A stretch of 64,000 bases of DNA from Prevotellaceae bacterium UBA1746 (GCA_002314875.1 DCHS01000017.1:141601-205600), one strand, 5' to 3'. Shown: positions 9,692 to 18,885, counted from the stretch's first letter. Numbers and translations are program-made. The notes: generated from the letters alone by a model not told the origin.

Positions 9692-12379
9692 ATGAGTAAA
9701 GGTGTATTCCTGGTAGCTTCCGCCCTCGCTTTTGCGATGCAAGCATCAGCACAGGCTCCTGTCGACTCCCTTGTAGTTGACAATGCTGACTTTACCTTCA
9801 CAGAGAGCCAGCTTGATGAGGATAATGACGCGTCACAGTCCGTGTCGTCCATTACCTCCAAGAAGGACCCCTATCTCAGTGAAGTAGGTTATGCTTTCAG
9901 TGCTGTCCGCTTCCGTGTGCGTGGCTACGACAACATGTACAGCAACTCATATCTCAATGGCGTAATGATGAACGACCTTGAACAGGGACGTTTCAGTTAC
10001 AGTATCATTGGTGGTATGAACGACGCAGTCCGTAACAAGGAAGGTGTCAGCCAGATGGATTACAATATGTTCGGCGTTACCGGTATCGGCGGCGGCGACA
10101 ATGTGAACATGCGTGCTGGCCAGTTCGCTGCGGGTAACAAACTTGCATTAAGCGGATGTAATCGTAATTACACCGTTCGTGCAATGTTTACCAAGGCAAC
10201 AGGTTTTAACAAGAACGGATGGGCTTTCGCTGGTAGTATGGGCTATCGCTGGGCTGATTACAAGACGGCTTACATTGCTGGTACTTTCTACAACAGCTTC
10301 AGCTACTTCCTTGCTGCCGAGAAGCGTTTCAACGAACAGCACTCCCTGAACCTCTCTACTTTCGGTGCTCCCACCGAGCGTGCTCAGCAGAGTGCTGCAA
10401 CCGAAGAAGCATACTACCTTGCCAACAGCCACTACTACAACAGTTACTGGGGTTATCAGAACGGCAAGGTTCGTAACTCTCGTGTTGTTCACGATTTCCA
10501 GCCTACTGCAATCCTTACCTGGGATTACAAACCGGACAATCAACGCAAGTTGACGACCAGTGCTGCTTTCAAGTACTCTATGTATTCTTCCAGCGCACTG
10601 AGCTGGGGTGGTAACGCTTACGACCCCCGTCCTGACTACTACAAGAATCTTCCCTCCAGTATTTTCAATGTCTATAACAAGGACAAGAACAATTCTGAAT
10701 ACCTGGGCACCAACGCCTTCCTTCTCGATCAGTTTAACTATCTGACCGATTATTGGCAGACTGAGGAAAACCGTCAGGTGAAGTGGGATCAGCTTTACTA
10801 TGTGAACAAGCAGAATAGTCTTTATGGTACCGGTGAATCTCTCTACTATGTAGAACGCCGCCATAACGACCAGATGGTATTTGCCCTTAATAGCGCTTGG
10901 AACCACACCCTCAACAATCGTCATAAGTACGGCACCGGTCTTGAACTTAACCATACCGTTGGTAAGCACTACAAGACTATGGACGACCTCCTCGGTGGTG
11001 CCACCTTTACCGATGTTGACAAGTACGCTGCTACTGATTACGGTGATTACAGCAAGGAGGCTCAGAACGACCTCAACAATCCCAATCGCCAGATCAAGCA
11101 GGGTGACATCTTTGGTTATAACTACAACATCCTCGTGAACAAGGCAAAGGCTTGGGGTCAGTACCAGTACACAGCTAAGCACTTTACCTTCAACGGTCAG
11201 GCTCACATCGACGGTACGACCATCAGCCGTGACGGTAAGATGAGAAACGGCCGTTACGAACATAACTCTTATGGTCATGAAGGTTCTGAGGATGGCACGA
11301 CAGCTAAGTTCCTCGGTGGTGGTATCAAGGGTCAGTTCGTTTACAGCCCCACCCGTAACCACAGCCTGAACCTCGGTGTCAGCATCTCCAGCAATGCTCC
11401 TCTCGCCCGCAATGCTTTCGTTGCTCCCCGCGAACAGAATAACTTCGTGGATAATCTTACCAACGAAGATATCCTCAGTGGTGAACTCGGTTATACCTTC
11501 ACCTTCGGTAAATTTACCGGTAAGGTGGACGGCTACTACACCATGTTCCGTCACGGTGTTGAGCAGACTGCTTTCTACAACGACCAGCAGGAACGCTTCA
11601 CCTATCTGACGATGACCAATGTCGAGAAGCGTCACTATGGTGTTGAGGCTGCACTCAGTTATGCTCCTGACAGCCACTGGACCATCAACCTCGTTGGTAC
11701 CTATGGCGATGCTTCTTACACCAATAATCCTTATGCTCAGGTTAACTACGATGGTATGGACGGCGCTACCAACGAAAAGTTGAATGCCCTCACCAATCCT
11801 GTTACCGGCAAGAGCGAACAGCTTCAGGTTATCGCAGACGGTATGAAGGTAGGTTCTACTCCTTTGACCGCTGTCATGCTTGGTGTGAAATATAACATCA
11901 ACTACTGGTTCTTTGAAGTTGACGCAAAGTACTACGACCGCGTTTATTGTGGCTTCAGCCAGTATCGTCGTATGACCAATGTCCTCAAGACCTATGCTCC
12001 TTCAAGTTTCGATGCTGACGGTAATCTTGTTTATGATGTTACCCAGACTGAACTTGAAGAAAACGGTGGTGTTCTCTTCAATGCTGACGGTACCTTCAAC
12101 AAGGCTTATTCTCCCAAGCAGGAGAAATTCGATGGCGGTTTCATGTTGGATGCCAGCATTGGTAAGAGCCTCCGTTTGAAGCGTGGCAAGACTTTGAGCA
12201 TCAACCTCCAGCTCCAGAACCTGCTCAACAATACCAACTTCCGTACCGGTGGTTACGAGCAGAATCGTGACGACTTCTACAATACAGGTGAGGAGAAAGC
12301 TTATCAGTTCTCCAAGAATTCCAAGTATTACTATGCGAACGGATTTAATTTCTTCCTTAATATCGGCTTCAAGTTCTAA
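9692..12379 (+). CDS. TonB-dependent outer-membrane receptor
   Basis: 895 residues, with a signal peptide ending near MQASAQA. Residues about 45-150 form a plug domain (VRFRVRGYDNMYSNSYLNGVMMNDLE), and the rest is a 22-strand-type barrel ending FFLNIGFKF with the terminal Phe needed for outer-membrane insertion. It lacks the carboxypeptidase-regulatory-like N-terminal domain of SusC proteins, and no SusD follows. Instead a DUF5689 lipoprotein, a tandem-repeat lipoprotein and a nuclease lipoprotein follow with gaps of 21, 47 and 12 nt. I infer energy-driven import of products released by these exported nucleases, such as oligonucleotides, nucleosides or phosphate. Family membership is firm; the substrate is inferred only from neighbours. 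Confidence 0.92.
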   Translation: MSKGVFLVASALAFAMQASAQAPVDSLVVDNADFTFTESQLDEDNDASQSVSSITSKKDPYLSEVGYAFSAVRFRVRGYDNMYSNSYLNGVMMNDLEQGRFSYSIIGGMNDAVRNKEGVSQMDYNMFGVTGIGGGDNVNMRAGQFAAGNKLALSGCNRNYTVRAMFTKATGFNKNGWAFAGSMGYRWADYKTAYIAGTFYNSFSYFLAAEKRFNEQHSLNLSTFGAPTERAQQSAATEEAYYLANSHYYNSYWGYQNGKVRNSRVVHDFQPTAILTWDYKPDNQRKLTTSAAFKYSMYSSSALSWGGNAYDPRPDYYKNLPSSIFNVYNKDKNNSEYLGTNAFLLDQFNYLTDYWQTEENRQVKWDQLYYVNKQNSLYGTGESLYYVERRHNDQMVFALNSAWNHTLNNRHKYGTGLELNHTVGKHYKTMDDLLGGATFTDVDKYAATDYGDYSKEAQNDLNNPNRQIKQGDIFGYNYNILVNKAKAWGQYQYTAKHFTFNGQAHIDGTTISRDGKMRNGRYEHNSYGHEGSEDGTTAKFLGGGIKGQFVYSPTRNHSLNLGVSISSNAPLARNAFVAPREQNNFVDNLTNEDILSGELGYTFTFGKFTGKVDGYYTMFRHGVEQTAFYNDQQERFTYLTMTNVEKRHYGVEAALSYAPDSHWTINLVGTYGDASYTNNPYAQVNYDGMDGATNEKLNALTNPVTGKSEQLQVIADGMKVGSTPLTAVMLGVKYNINYWFFEVDAKYYDRVYCGFSQYRRMTNVLKTYAPSSFDADGNLVYDVTQTELEENGGVLFNADGTFNKAYSPKQEKFDGGFMLDASIGKSLRLKRGKTLSINLQLQNLLNNTNFRTGGYEQNRDDFYNTGEEKAYQFSKNSKYYYANGFNFFLNIGFKF

Positions 12380-12400
12380 GCCCTCTCCTATAATATTATT

Positions 12401-13447
12401 ATGAAAAAGATTCTTTCTATTATATTTATGGGCGTTGCAGCTTTCACCATGACGAGCTGTTTCAACGACTTCGACGATGCCGATACCAGTAATTTCTCTG
12501 TAACGGCAACGAGTATCGGAGAACCCAATACTACGATTTACGATATCAAGAATATGTACTGCTCCAACAGTACCAAGGCCGGCACGAATGTGAACTCCAG
12601 CAACTTCTGGAGCCTCATTAGTGAAGACCTCATCTTCGAAGGCGTCGTAGTGGGTAACGATATCTCCGGCAATCTCTATCAGCAGGTGTATCTTCGCGAT
12701 TTCGGTACCGGCGGCAAGGCAGAAGGTAAGACTGACCAGTGCATCCAGCTGGGTATCAAGAATCCCTGTCTCCATCCTTATTTCCGTCTTGGCCAGAAAG
12801 TTCGCGTGAACCTCAAGGGTCTCTATGTCGGTGTTTACTCTAAGACTCCCAAGGTGGGTACCCCCTACTTTACCAGTAGCGGTAACAACCGTCTTGGTCC
12901 GATGCTCTTCGATCTATTGAAGACCAACGTCCAGTTGATTGGTGAGCCCGATCCCAACGCTCCCGAACTTGTTCCTATGGACAAGACCACGGCTACCGGT
13001 TTGAATTGGATTAAGGCAAACAGCAATCAGACTTGGGAAAACAGCCCCATCCTTGCTACTGTAGAAGGTAAGATCAAGGAAGTCCAGGGCGGTGCTGCCA
13101 AGGCTGCTGAGGCTGGTACACAAGACAGTTGGAACGGTGTTTATGAAAGCATCATCACCTACTACGAAAATGGTGAAAAGTGCTATTCCAAGATGTACGC
13201 TCCTGAGTGTCTCCGTGATGCCGGTTATGCTGTTGACCGCACTATCCAGTGCAGTAACGGTTCTACAGTAACCCTCCGTACCGGTACCGGTAATGACATC
13301 TCTTTCCTCACTATTCCCAAGGACAGTCGTAAGTACACGGGTATCATGAGCTATTACAGCGGCTGGCAGATGCAGTTGCGTGATACCAAGGACATCTATC
13401 CTCAGATTGATCCCAAACTCGGTACTGATAGCGACGAAAACAAATAA
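12401..13447 (+). CDS. DUF5689-type (OB-fold-like) lipoprotein
   Basis: 348 residues. The lipoprotein signal peptide has its lipobox Cys at residue 20 (FTMTSC). The body matches my memory of DUF5689: ISEDLIFEGVVVGNDISGNLYQQVYLRDF, then a Gly-rich turn, CIQLGI and RLGQKVRVNLKGLYVG, an OB-fold pattern often found in Bacteroidetes next to or fused with secreted nucleases. An OB fold would suit binding of single-stranded nucleic acid. It starts 21 nt after the receptor and takes the place a SusD-like binding lipoprotein would hold. Domain assignment is from memory; nucleic-acid binding is inference. Confidence 0.8.
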   Translation: MKKILSIIFMGVAAFTMTSCFNDFDDADTSNFSVTATSIGEPNTTIYDIKNMYCSNSTKAGTNVNSSNFWSLISEDLIFEGVVVGNDISGNLYQQVYLRDFGTGGKAEGKTDQCIQLGIKNPCLHPYFRLGQKVRVNLKGLYVGVYSKTPKVGTPYFTSSGNNRLGPMLFDLLKTNVQLIGEPDPNAPELVPMDKTTATGLNWIKANSNQTWENSPILATVEGKIKEVQGGAAKAAEAGTQDSWNGVYESIITYYENGEKCYSKMYAPECLRDAGYAVDRTIQCSNGSTVTLRTGTGNDISFLTIPKDSRKYTGIMSYYSGWQMQLRDTKDIYPQIDPKLGTDSDENK

Positions 13448-13494
13448 GTCCCAAGAGGAATTCCAGTAAAAACAAATAAAACAAAGATATATCC

Positions 13495-15180
13495 ATGAAA
13501 AAGATTTTTTCATTTATCGTTGGAGCGTTGGTGCTCGGCTTTGCCTCCTGTGAGGATGTCCCCGCTCCCTACGAACTCTTCGCCGGAGACGGCCAGAAGG
13601 AAGAGGTGACTTCTATCTATTATACCAGTTCCAATCTTTACACAGGTTGGTCACTCGTTGCAGAAGGTGAAAACCAGCCTTGGAGCCAGGGTTCTTCCTA
13701 TACCCAGGCTACTGGTTATCAGGCTTGGGGTGGTGACACCAAGAGCAACAAGGAAGTTACCGGTTACCTGATTTCTCCTAAGTTCAATACCGTTGCACAG
13801 TCCGGCAAGGTAAAGATGTACTTCGACCACACCCTTCGTTATACCAATAACGTAAGCGGTTGGAAGGATAACCACAAAATCTTCATCACCAAGGACTGGG
13901 ATGGCGATACCAATAACTTCAATATCCAGAATTGGACGCAGATTGACTACACTCCCGCTGCTTCTACCTATACCGACTGGACTCTCTATTCCAGCGGCGA
14001 AATTCAGATTCCCGACGAATTTGTGAATGTTGACGGCGTTTATGTATGCTTCTACTTCCATGCACCTGCAACCGCTTCTACCACCTGGGAACTTATGAAC
14101 TTCACCATCGAAGAAGGTGAGGCACAGGCAAGCACCGGTGGTGGCGGTGATGATACTGGAGACGTTAAGGCTCTCGGTTACACCAGTGCAAGTTTGAGCG
14201 ACTTCGGCCTCTATGCTGTTAAGGAACAGCCCTGGAGCCAGGGTTCTTCTTACACCCAGGCTACTGGTTACCAGAAGTGGGGTAGCGATACCAAGAGCAA
14301 CAAGGAAGTTGAGGGTTATCTCATTTCTCCCGCTATCAAGACCACTTGTACCAGTGGTAAGGTAAAGATCAACTTTGATAACACTATCCGTTACACCAAC
14401 AATGTCAGCGGCTGGGAACAGTATCATAAGATCTATGTCAGCGACAACTACGATGGTAGTGACTTCAGTAAGGCAACTTGGACTCAGGTTAACTTTACTC
14501 CCGTTGCTTCAACCTATACCGACTGGACCCTCTATGGTAGCGGTGATATCCAGCTCCCCGATGCTTATGCAAACAAGGAAAAGGTTTATGTTGCCTTCTA
14601 CTTCTATGCTCCTGCAACCGCTTCTACGACTTGGGAGCTTACCAACTTCAAGATTGAAGAAGGCGTGGCTGCTGACAACGGCGGTGGTAACACTGGCGGT
14701 GGCGATGACAATCCTGGTGGTGGTGAAACCAACAATGGTGGTGTAACCCGTTCTGTAAGCGGTGTCAATGTAACTTGGACCGTTGACGGTGTAACCGCTG
14801 GTAGCACTACTGACGAAGTTGATTTCAGCACTCTCGGCTACGAAAATGGCCAGGAAGTAGTTGAAGTTAAGTTGGATCATTGTACCATTGCTTTTGACAA
14901 GGGTACGAACAAGAATGGTCCTAAGTATTACACTGCAACGAACGGTATTCGTCTCTATGCTTGCAATACGATGACCTTCAACAGCACCCAGCCCATCGCA
15001 CAAGTCGTTCTCGTTTGCGATAGCTACAGTGGTACTGACTATGTAGGTAATGCTGAAACCACCTTCACGGTTGACGGCAACACCCTCGTGATGAATAACT
15101 ACAATGCTGCTGCAGGTGTTCAACTTCGTATCAAGACCATGAAGATTATTTACGCTGACGCTGCAAGCCGTCGCAAGTAA
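13495..15180 (+). CDS. Surface lipoprotein with tandem beta-sandwich repeats
   Basis: 561 residues, lipobox Cys at residue 19 (GFASCED). Residues about 45-212 and about 226-390 are a strong tandem duplication: both contain QPWSQGSSYTQATGYQ, then SNKEVxGYLISP, RYTNNVSGW, STYTDWTLY and APATASTTWEL. The pattern resembles choice-of-anchor/jelly-roll surface domains. A Gly/Asn/Asp linker (about 390-412) leads to a third, unrelated domain of about 145 residues that starts SVSGVNVTWTVDG. It is translated just ahead of the nuclease lipoprotein (12-nt gap). I infer a surface-exposed binding component of the receptor system; ligand unknown. Confidence 0.8.
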   Translation: MKKIFSFIVGALVLGFASCEDVPAPYELFAGDGQKEEVTSIYYTSSNLYTGWSLVAEGENQPWSQGSSYTQATGYQAWGGDTKSNKEVTGYLISPKFNTVAQSGKVKMYFDHTLRYTNNVSGWKDNHKIFITKDWDGDTNNFNIQNWTQIDYTPAASTYTDWTLYSSGEIQIPDEFVNVDGVYVCFYFHAPATASTTWELMNFTIEEGEAQASTGGGGDDTGDVKALGYTSASLSDFGLYAVKEQPWSQGSSYTQATGYQKWGSDTKSNKEVEGYLISPAIKTTCTSGKVKINFDNTIRYTNNVSGWEQYHKIYVSDNYDGSDFSKATWTQVNFTPVASTYTDWTLYGSGDIQLPDAYANKEKVYVAFYFYAPATASTTWELTNFKIEEGVAADNGGGNTGGGDDNPGGGETNNGGVTRSVSGVNVTWTVDGVTAGSTTDEVDFSTLGYENGQEVVEVKLDHCTIAFDKGTNKNGPKYYTATNGIRLYACNTMTFNSTQPIAQVVLVCDSYSGTDYVGNAETTFTVDGNTLVMNNYNAAAGVQLRIKTMKIIYADAASRRK

Positions 15181-15192
15181 TCCCCTTTTTGA

Positions 15193-16167
15193 ATGAGATA
15201 TATTCATCATCTATCCCTTCTCGTTGCTGCGGCATTGTCCTTTGGGTTCTATGCCTGCAGCAGCGACGAGGAGGAAGAAAAACCCGTTGTTGAGGAGCAT
15301 TCCGACTTTACGAATGCCAACGACAACAAGGAAGGTTCTACCTATGTCAATACTGAGGCTGGCGTCCCCAGTAGCAAGTTTGTGAGCCGCATGGAAATGC
15401 CTAAACTCCAGAGCGGTGACATCTTGATTGTCCATCAGGCTACCGATATGACGGGAAGTCCTGTGAACTACAGCGTTGGCTATTCTCCTACCGATCATCA
15501 CAGCCGTTGGGTAGCTTTCCGTTTCGATAACGATATGAAAGCCCGCAAGGTGGCTCGTAAGGATTATAACATTCGTCCTCAGTATCCCCAGGATCCTCTT
15601 TGTGCTGCTACGGTATCCAGCGATGCTTCGTTCAACGGTCATGACCACGGTCATCTTTGCGCCTCTGCCGATCGTCTTTGTTCCCGCGAGGCAAACGACC
15701 AGACTTTCTACATGTCCAATATGAGTCCTCAGATGGGAAACTTCAACCAGGACTATTGGACCAACTACGAAGGTTTCGTTCAGACCCTCGGCCGTTCCTG
15801 TGGTCCTAATACGAGCAGTACGACTAGTTGGGCTGATACGCTTTATGTGGTAAAGGGCGGTACGATCAATTCCGGCAATATCCTGAAGACCATCAAGGTT
15901 GACGGCTACAACATGCCCGTTCCCAAGTATTACTATATGGCCCTTTTGAAGGTGAAGAACGGCAATTATACTGCTATAGCCTTCTGGATAGAACACAAGG
16001 ACTACGATACCAAAAATATCGCGAACGTAAACGCGGATATTGCGGCTCATGCTATTACGATAGATAAACTGGAAGAATATACTGGCATCGATTTCTTCTG
16101 CAACCTTCCCGGATCTGTAGAAAAGTCTGTTGAGGCCGTTTGCCTTCCTTCTGCATGGGGATTGTAA
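15193..16167 (+). CDS. DNA/RNA non-specific endonuclease (NUC1 type), lipoprotein
   Basis: 324 residues. The lipobox ends FYACSS, with Cys22. Residues about 95-320 carry the NUC1/Serratia-nuclease motif set: GHDHGHLCASADR around 149-161, with the catalytic His at 154 (family DRGH; here DHGH), then MSNMSPQ (174-180) and NFNQDYWTNYE (183-193) supplying the metal-binding Asn and the Glu. The enzyme cleaves DNA and RNA without sequence preference, using a single divalent metal. As an anchored lipoprotein it probably acts at the cell surface, handing fragments to the receptor encoded upstream. Last gene of the operon; a strong terminator follows at 16269. The Arg-to-His change in the core motif is unusual but leaves the catalytic His intact. 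Confidence 0.88.
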   Translation: MRYIHHLSLLVAAALSFGFYACSSDEEEEKPVVEEHSDFTNANDNKEGSTYVNTEAGVPSSKFVSRMEMPKLQSGDILIVHQATDMTGSPVNYSVGYSPTDHHSRWVAFRFDNDMKARKVARKDYNIRPQYPQDPLCAATVSSDASFNGHDHGHLCASADRLCSREANDQTFYMSNMSPQMGNFNQDYWTNYEGFVQTLGRSCGPNTSSTTSWADTLYVVKGGTINSGNILKTIKVDGYNMPVPKYYYMALLKVKNGNYTAIAFWIEHKDYDTKNIANVNADIAAHAITIDKLEEYTGIDFFCNLPGSVEKSVEAVCLPSAWGL

Positions 16168-16268
16168 TCCTGGCGAATTTTTGGCAAAATCAGGCCTTTG
16201 AAAAGGTCGCTTCTAACGGCTTTTTGTCCTCTTAAGGGTGCATCCCCACACAAAAACACGAAAAAAGG

Positions 16269-16310
16269 CGAAATAACCGCGTAAAAATGCGGTTATTTCG
16301 TATTTTTTTT
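16269..16310 (+). terminator. Terminator of the receptor/nuclease operon
   Basis: CGAAATAACCGC (16269-16280) pairs perfectly with GCGGTTATTTCG (16289-16300) across an 8-nt loop, followed by TATTTTTTTT. Confidence 0.85.
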
Positions 16311-16311
16311 G

Positions 16312-16319
16312 TACCTTTG
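16312..16319 (+). promoter_or_regulatory. gyrB promoter -7 box (TACCTTTG)
   Basis: Perfect TAnnTTTG match about 30 nt before the gyrB ATG, directly downstream of the preceding terminator. Confidence 0.65.
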
Positions 16320-16348
16320 CCTCGTTAAAAACGAACCATTTTATAGCA

Positions 16349-18331
16349 ATGGAAGAAAACAAGACAAACCAAGCTAATTATTCCGCATCAAACATCCAGG
16401 TGCTCGAAGGCCTTGAAGCCGTTCGTAAGCGCCCGGCAATGTATATCGGTGACATCAGCGAGAAGGGTCTCCACCATCTCGTTTATGAGACTGTCGATAA
16501 CTCTATCGATGAGGCGCTCGCCGGATACTGTACCCATGTTGAGGTAACGATTAATGAAGATAACTCTATCACCGTTCAGGATAACGGTCGTGGTATCCCT
16601 GTTGATATCCACGAAAAGGAAGGCGTCAGCGCTCTCCAGGTCGTTATGACCGTTCTCCATGCCGGTGGTAAATTCGATAAGGGAAGTTACAAAGTCAGCG
16701 GTGGTCTCCATGGTGTTGGTGTTAGTTGTGTAAACGCACTTTCTACCCACATGTTGAGCCAGGTGTTCCGTGATGGTAAAATCTACCAGCAGGAATACGA
16801 AGTTGGTAAACCTCTCTATCCCGTTAAGATTGTTGGCGAAACCGAACTCCGTGGTACCCGTCAGCAATTCTGGCCCGATGGTGACATCTTTATCACCACC
16901 GAATATAAGTATGATATTCTCGCTAATCGTATGCGTGAACTCGCATACCTGAATGCTGGTCTTACTATCAAGCTCACCGATATGCGTGAACTCGATGAGG
17001 AAGGCAAGCCCAAGAGCGAGACTTTCTACAGCGAACATGGCCTCCGCGAATTCGTCCGTTTCCAGGACAGCATGCGCACTCCGCTCATTCCCGATGTCAT
17101 CTACATCAATACCGAGCGTGACGGCATCCCCGTGGAAGTTGCTATTGTTTACAATACCGGTTACAGCGAAAATCTCCATTCTTACGTCAATAATATCAAT
17201 ACCATCGAAGGTGGTACCCACCTCGCTGGTTTCCGCGCTGCTATCACCCGCGTCCTCAAGAAGTACGCTGAAGAAACTGCAGCAAAGCAGATTGAGAAGG
17301 CTAAGATTGAAATCTCCGGTGAGGACTTCCGCGAAGGTCTTACCGCTGTTATCAGTGTTAAGGTTGCTGAACCCCAGTTTGAAGGCCAGACCAAGACCAA
17401 ACTCGGTAACTCCGAAGTTATGGGTGTGGTAAACAGCGCCGTTGGTGAAGCCCTCAGCAACTATCTTGAAGAACATCCCAAGGAGGCTAAGGTCATCGTT
17501 GACAAGGTCATCCTTGCTGCTACCGCTCGTATTGCTGCCCGCAAGGCTCGTGAGACCGTTCAGCGCAAGAACCCCATGACTGGTGGTGGTCTTCCCGGTA
17601 AACTCGCTGACTGCTCAAGCAAGGTTCCCGAAGAATGCGAATTGTTCCTCGTCGAGGGTGATTCTGCAGGTGGTTCCGCAAAGCAGGGCCGCAGCCGTGC
17701 AACTCAGGCTATCCTTCCCCTCCGTGGTAAGATCCTGAATGTTGAAAAGGCTATGTGGCACAAGGCTTTCGAGAGCGACGAGGTTAACAACATCATCCAG
17801 GCACTCGGTATCCGTTTCGGTGTTCAGAAGCCCGGTGAAGAGGAAGTTGACTCCAAGGAGGCAAACATCGACAAGCTTCGTTATCACAAGGTCATCATCA
17901 TGGCCGATGCCGATGTCGATGGTCAGCACATCGCAACTCTCGTTATGACGCTCTTCTACCGCTACTTCCCCAAGGTGATCGAAGAAGGCCATTTGTTCAT
18001 CGCAATGCCTCCTCTCTATCGCTGCAAGAAGGGTAAGTTCGAAGAATATTGCTATACCGACCGTGAGCGCGATGCCTTCATCGAAAAGTATGGTGACCCC
18101 GAAAAGGGCGAACAGAGTATCACGATGCAGCGTTACAAAGGTCTTGGTGAAATGAACCCTACACAGCTCTGGGAAACCACTATGGACCCCGAAAGCCGTA
18201 TGCTCAAGCAGGTAACTATTGAGAGTGCAGCAAAGGCTGATTACATCTTCTCCATGTTGATGGGTGACGATGTTGAGCCTCGCCGCGACTTCATCGAAAA
18301 GAATGCACAATACGCAGAAATTGACGCGTAA
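16349..18331 (+). CDS. gyrB: DNA gyrase subunit B
   Basis: 660 residues, normal for Bacteroidetes GyrB. The GHKL ATPase domain shows ETVDNSIDEA, DNGRGIPVDIH and GGLHGVGVSCVNALS. The transducer domain follows. The TOPRIM domain has FLVEGDSAGGSAKQGRSR and DADVDGQH, whose acidic residues bind Mg2+. The C-terminus has QRYKGLGEMNPTQLWETT. With GyrA it introduces negative supercoils using ATP. It is flanked by its own promoter and terminator hairpins, so it is probably monocistronic. GyrB rather than ParE is chosen from the overall motif set and length; ParE would be the alternative. Confidence 0.95.
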   Translation: MEENKTNQANYSASNIQVLEGLEAVRKRPAMYIGDISEKGLHHLVYETVDNSIDEALAGYCTHVEVTINEDNSITVQDNGRGIPVDIHEKEGVSALQVVMTVLHAGGKFDKGSYKVSGGLHGVGVSCVNALSTHMLSQVFRDGKIYQQEYEVGKPLYPVKIVGETELRGTRQQFWPDGDIFITTEYKYDILANRMRELAYLNAGLTIKLTDMRELDEEGKPKSETFYSEHGLREFVRFQDSMRTPLIPDVIYINTERDGIPVEVAIVYNTGYSENLHSYVNNINTIEGGTHLAGFRAAITRVLKKYAEETAAKQIEKAKIEISGEDFREGLTAVISVKVAEPQFEGQTKTKLGNSEVMGVVNSAVGEALSNYLEEHPKEAKVIVDKVILAATARIAARKARETVQRKNPMTGGGLPGKLADCSSKVPEECELFLVEGDSAGGSAKQGRSRATQAILPLRGKILNVEKAMWHKAFESDEVNNIIQALGIRFGVQKPGEEEVDSKEANIDKLRYHKVIIMADADVDGQHIATLVMTLFYRYFPKVIEEGHLFIAMPPLYRCKKGKFEEYCYTDRERDAFIEKYGDPEKGEQSITMQRYKGLGEMNPTQLWETTMDPESRMLKQVTIESAAKADYIFSMLMGDDVEPRRDFIEKNAQYAEIDA

Positions 18332-18366
18332 ACCCGTCAATTTGTGCACTTTGCTTGCACAATTTT
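18321..18366 (+). terminator. gyrB terminator hairpins
   Basis: TTGACG (18321-18326)/CGTCAA (18335-18340) spans the stop codon; TTGTGCA (18342-18348)/TGCACAA (18356-18362) follows and is succeeded by TTTT. Confidence 0.6.
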
Positions 18367-18407
18367 ACCCATAATGTGCAGTTTTAGGTAAAAAAAATTG
18401 CAAATGC

Positions 18408-18438
18408 TTGCAAATGTTGCAGATATGCACTAATTTTG
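18408..18438 (+). promoter_or_regulatory. acpP operon promoter
   Basis: -7 box TAATTTTG at 18431-18438 with TTG at 18408-18410, 20 nt upstream. Leaves a leader of about 45 nt before the acpP ATG. Confidence 0.65.
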
Positions 18439-18487
18439 CACCCGCAAATAATCCCGTATAAATTATTAATCATTTAATTATATTACA

Positions 18488-18721
18488 ATGTCTGAAATTT
18501 CTGAAAAGGTAAAGCAGCTCATCGTTGAGAAGCTTTCCGTTGACGCAGCTGATGTAAAGGACGAGGCAAGCTTCGCTAATGACCTCGGCGCTGATTCACT
18601 CGAAACCGTAGAACTCATGATGGATCTCGAAAAGGAATTCGATATCACCATCCCCGAGGAGGAGTCTGAGAACATCCACACCGTTGGTGATGCTATCGCT
18701 TACATCGAGGCTCACGTATAA
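18488..18721 (+). CDS. acpP: Acyl carrier protein
   Basis: 77 residues, acidic, four-helix ACP. The phosphopantetheine attachment motif is GADSLETVELM with Ser37. It carries growing acyl chains in type II fatty-acid synthesis. fabF follows after a 164-nt spacer with a large hairpin, and rnc after that, an order seen in many bacteria. Cytoplasmic, essential and normally very abundant, which makes the structured spacer downstream of interest for differential expression. Confidence 0.97.
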   Translation: MSEISEKVKQLIVEKLSVDAADVKDEASFANDLGADSLETVELMMDLEKEFDITIPEEESENIHTVGDAIAYIEAHV

Positions 18722-18784
18722 TTTTCCCTTACGATAAGTCTCTTGAAGTAGCCGTGAGGTTACAGAGAGAGACCTTCCGCAGGT

Positions 18785-18856
18785 AAATGTGCTAATGTGC
18801 TGCTTCTGTCTCTCTCATTCGTGAGGGAAACGACAGGAAAGCATATTAGCACATTT
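18785..18856 (+). promoter_or_regulatory. Long hairpin between acpP and fabF
   Basis: Arms 18785-18801 and 18840-18856 pair over 17 positions (one G-U). Inside, CTGTC (18806-18810)/GACAG (18832-18836) and TCTCTCA (18811-18817)/TGAGGGA (18822-18828) continue the stem to a TTCG tetraloop (18818-18821). This gives about 31 pairs with only small bulges. There is no U tract after it, so processing, stability or attenuation is more likely than simple termination. A smaller GTCTCT/AGAGAC hairpin lies at 18738-18773. Confidence 0.75.
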
Positions 18857-18885
18857 GACGCATATCTTTATTTATATATATATTT

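Noticed and set aside
10148..11677. 509-codon minus-strand frame inside the TonB receptor
   Set aside because: Antisense shadow; the receptor frame ends in a proper barrel terminus.
12401..13447. DUF5689 lipoprotein as a SusD homologue
   Set aside because: No TPR-like helices or SusD motifs; the sequence is beta-rich with an OB-fold pattern.
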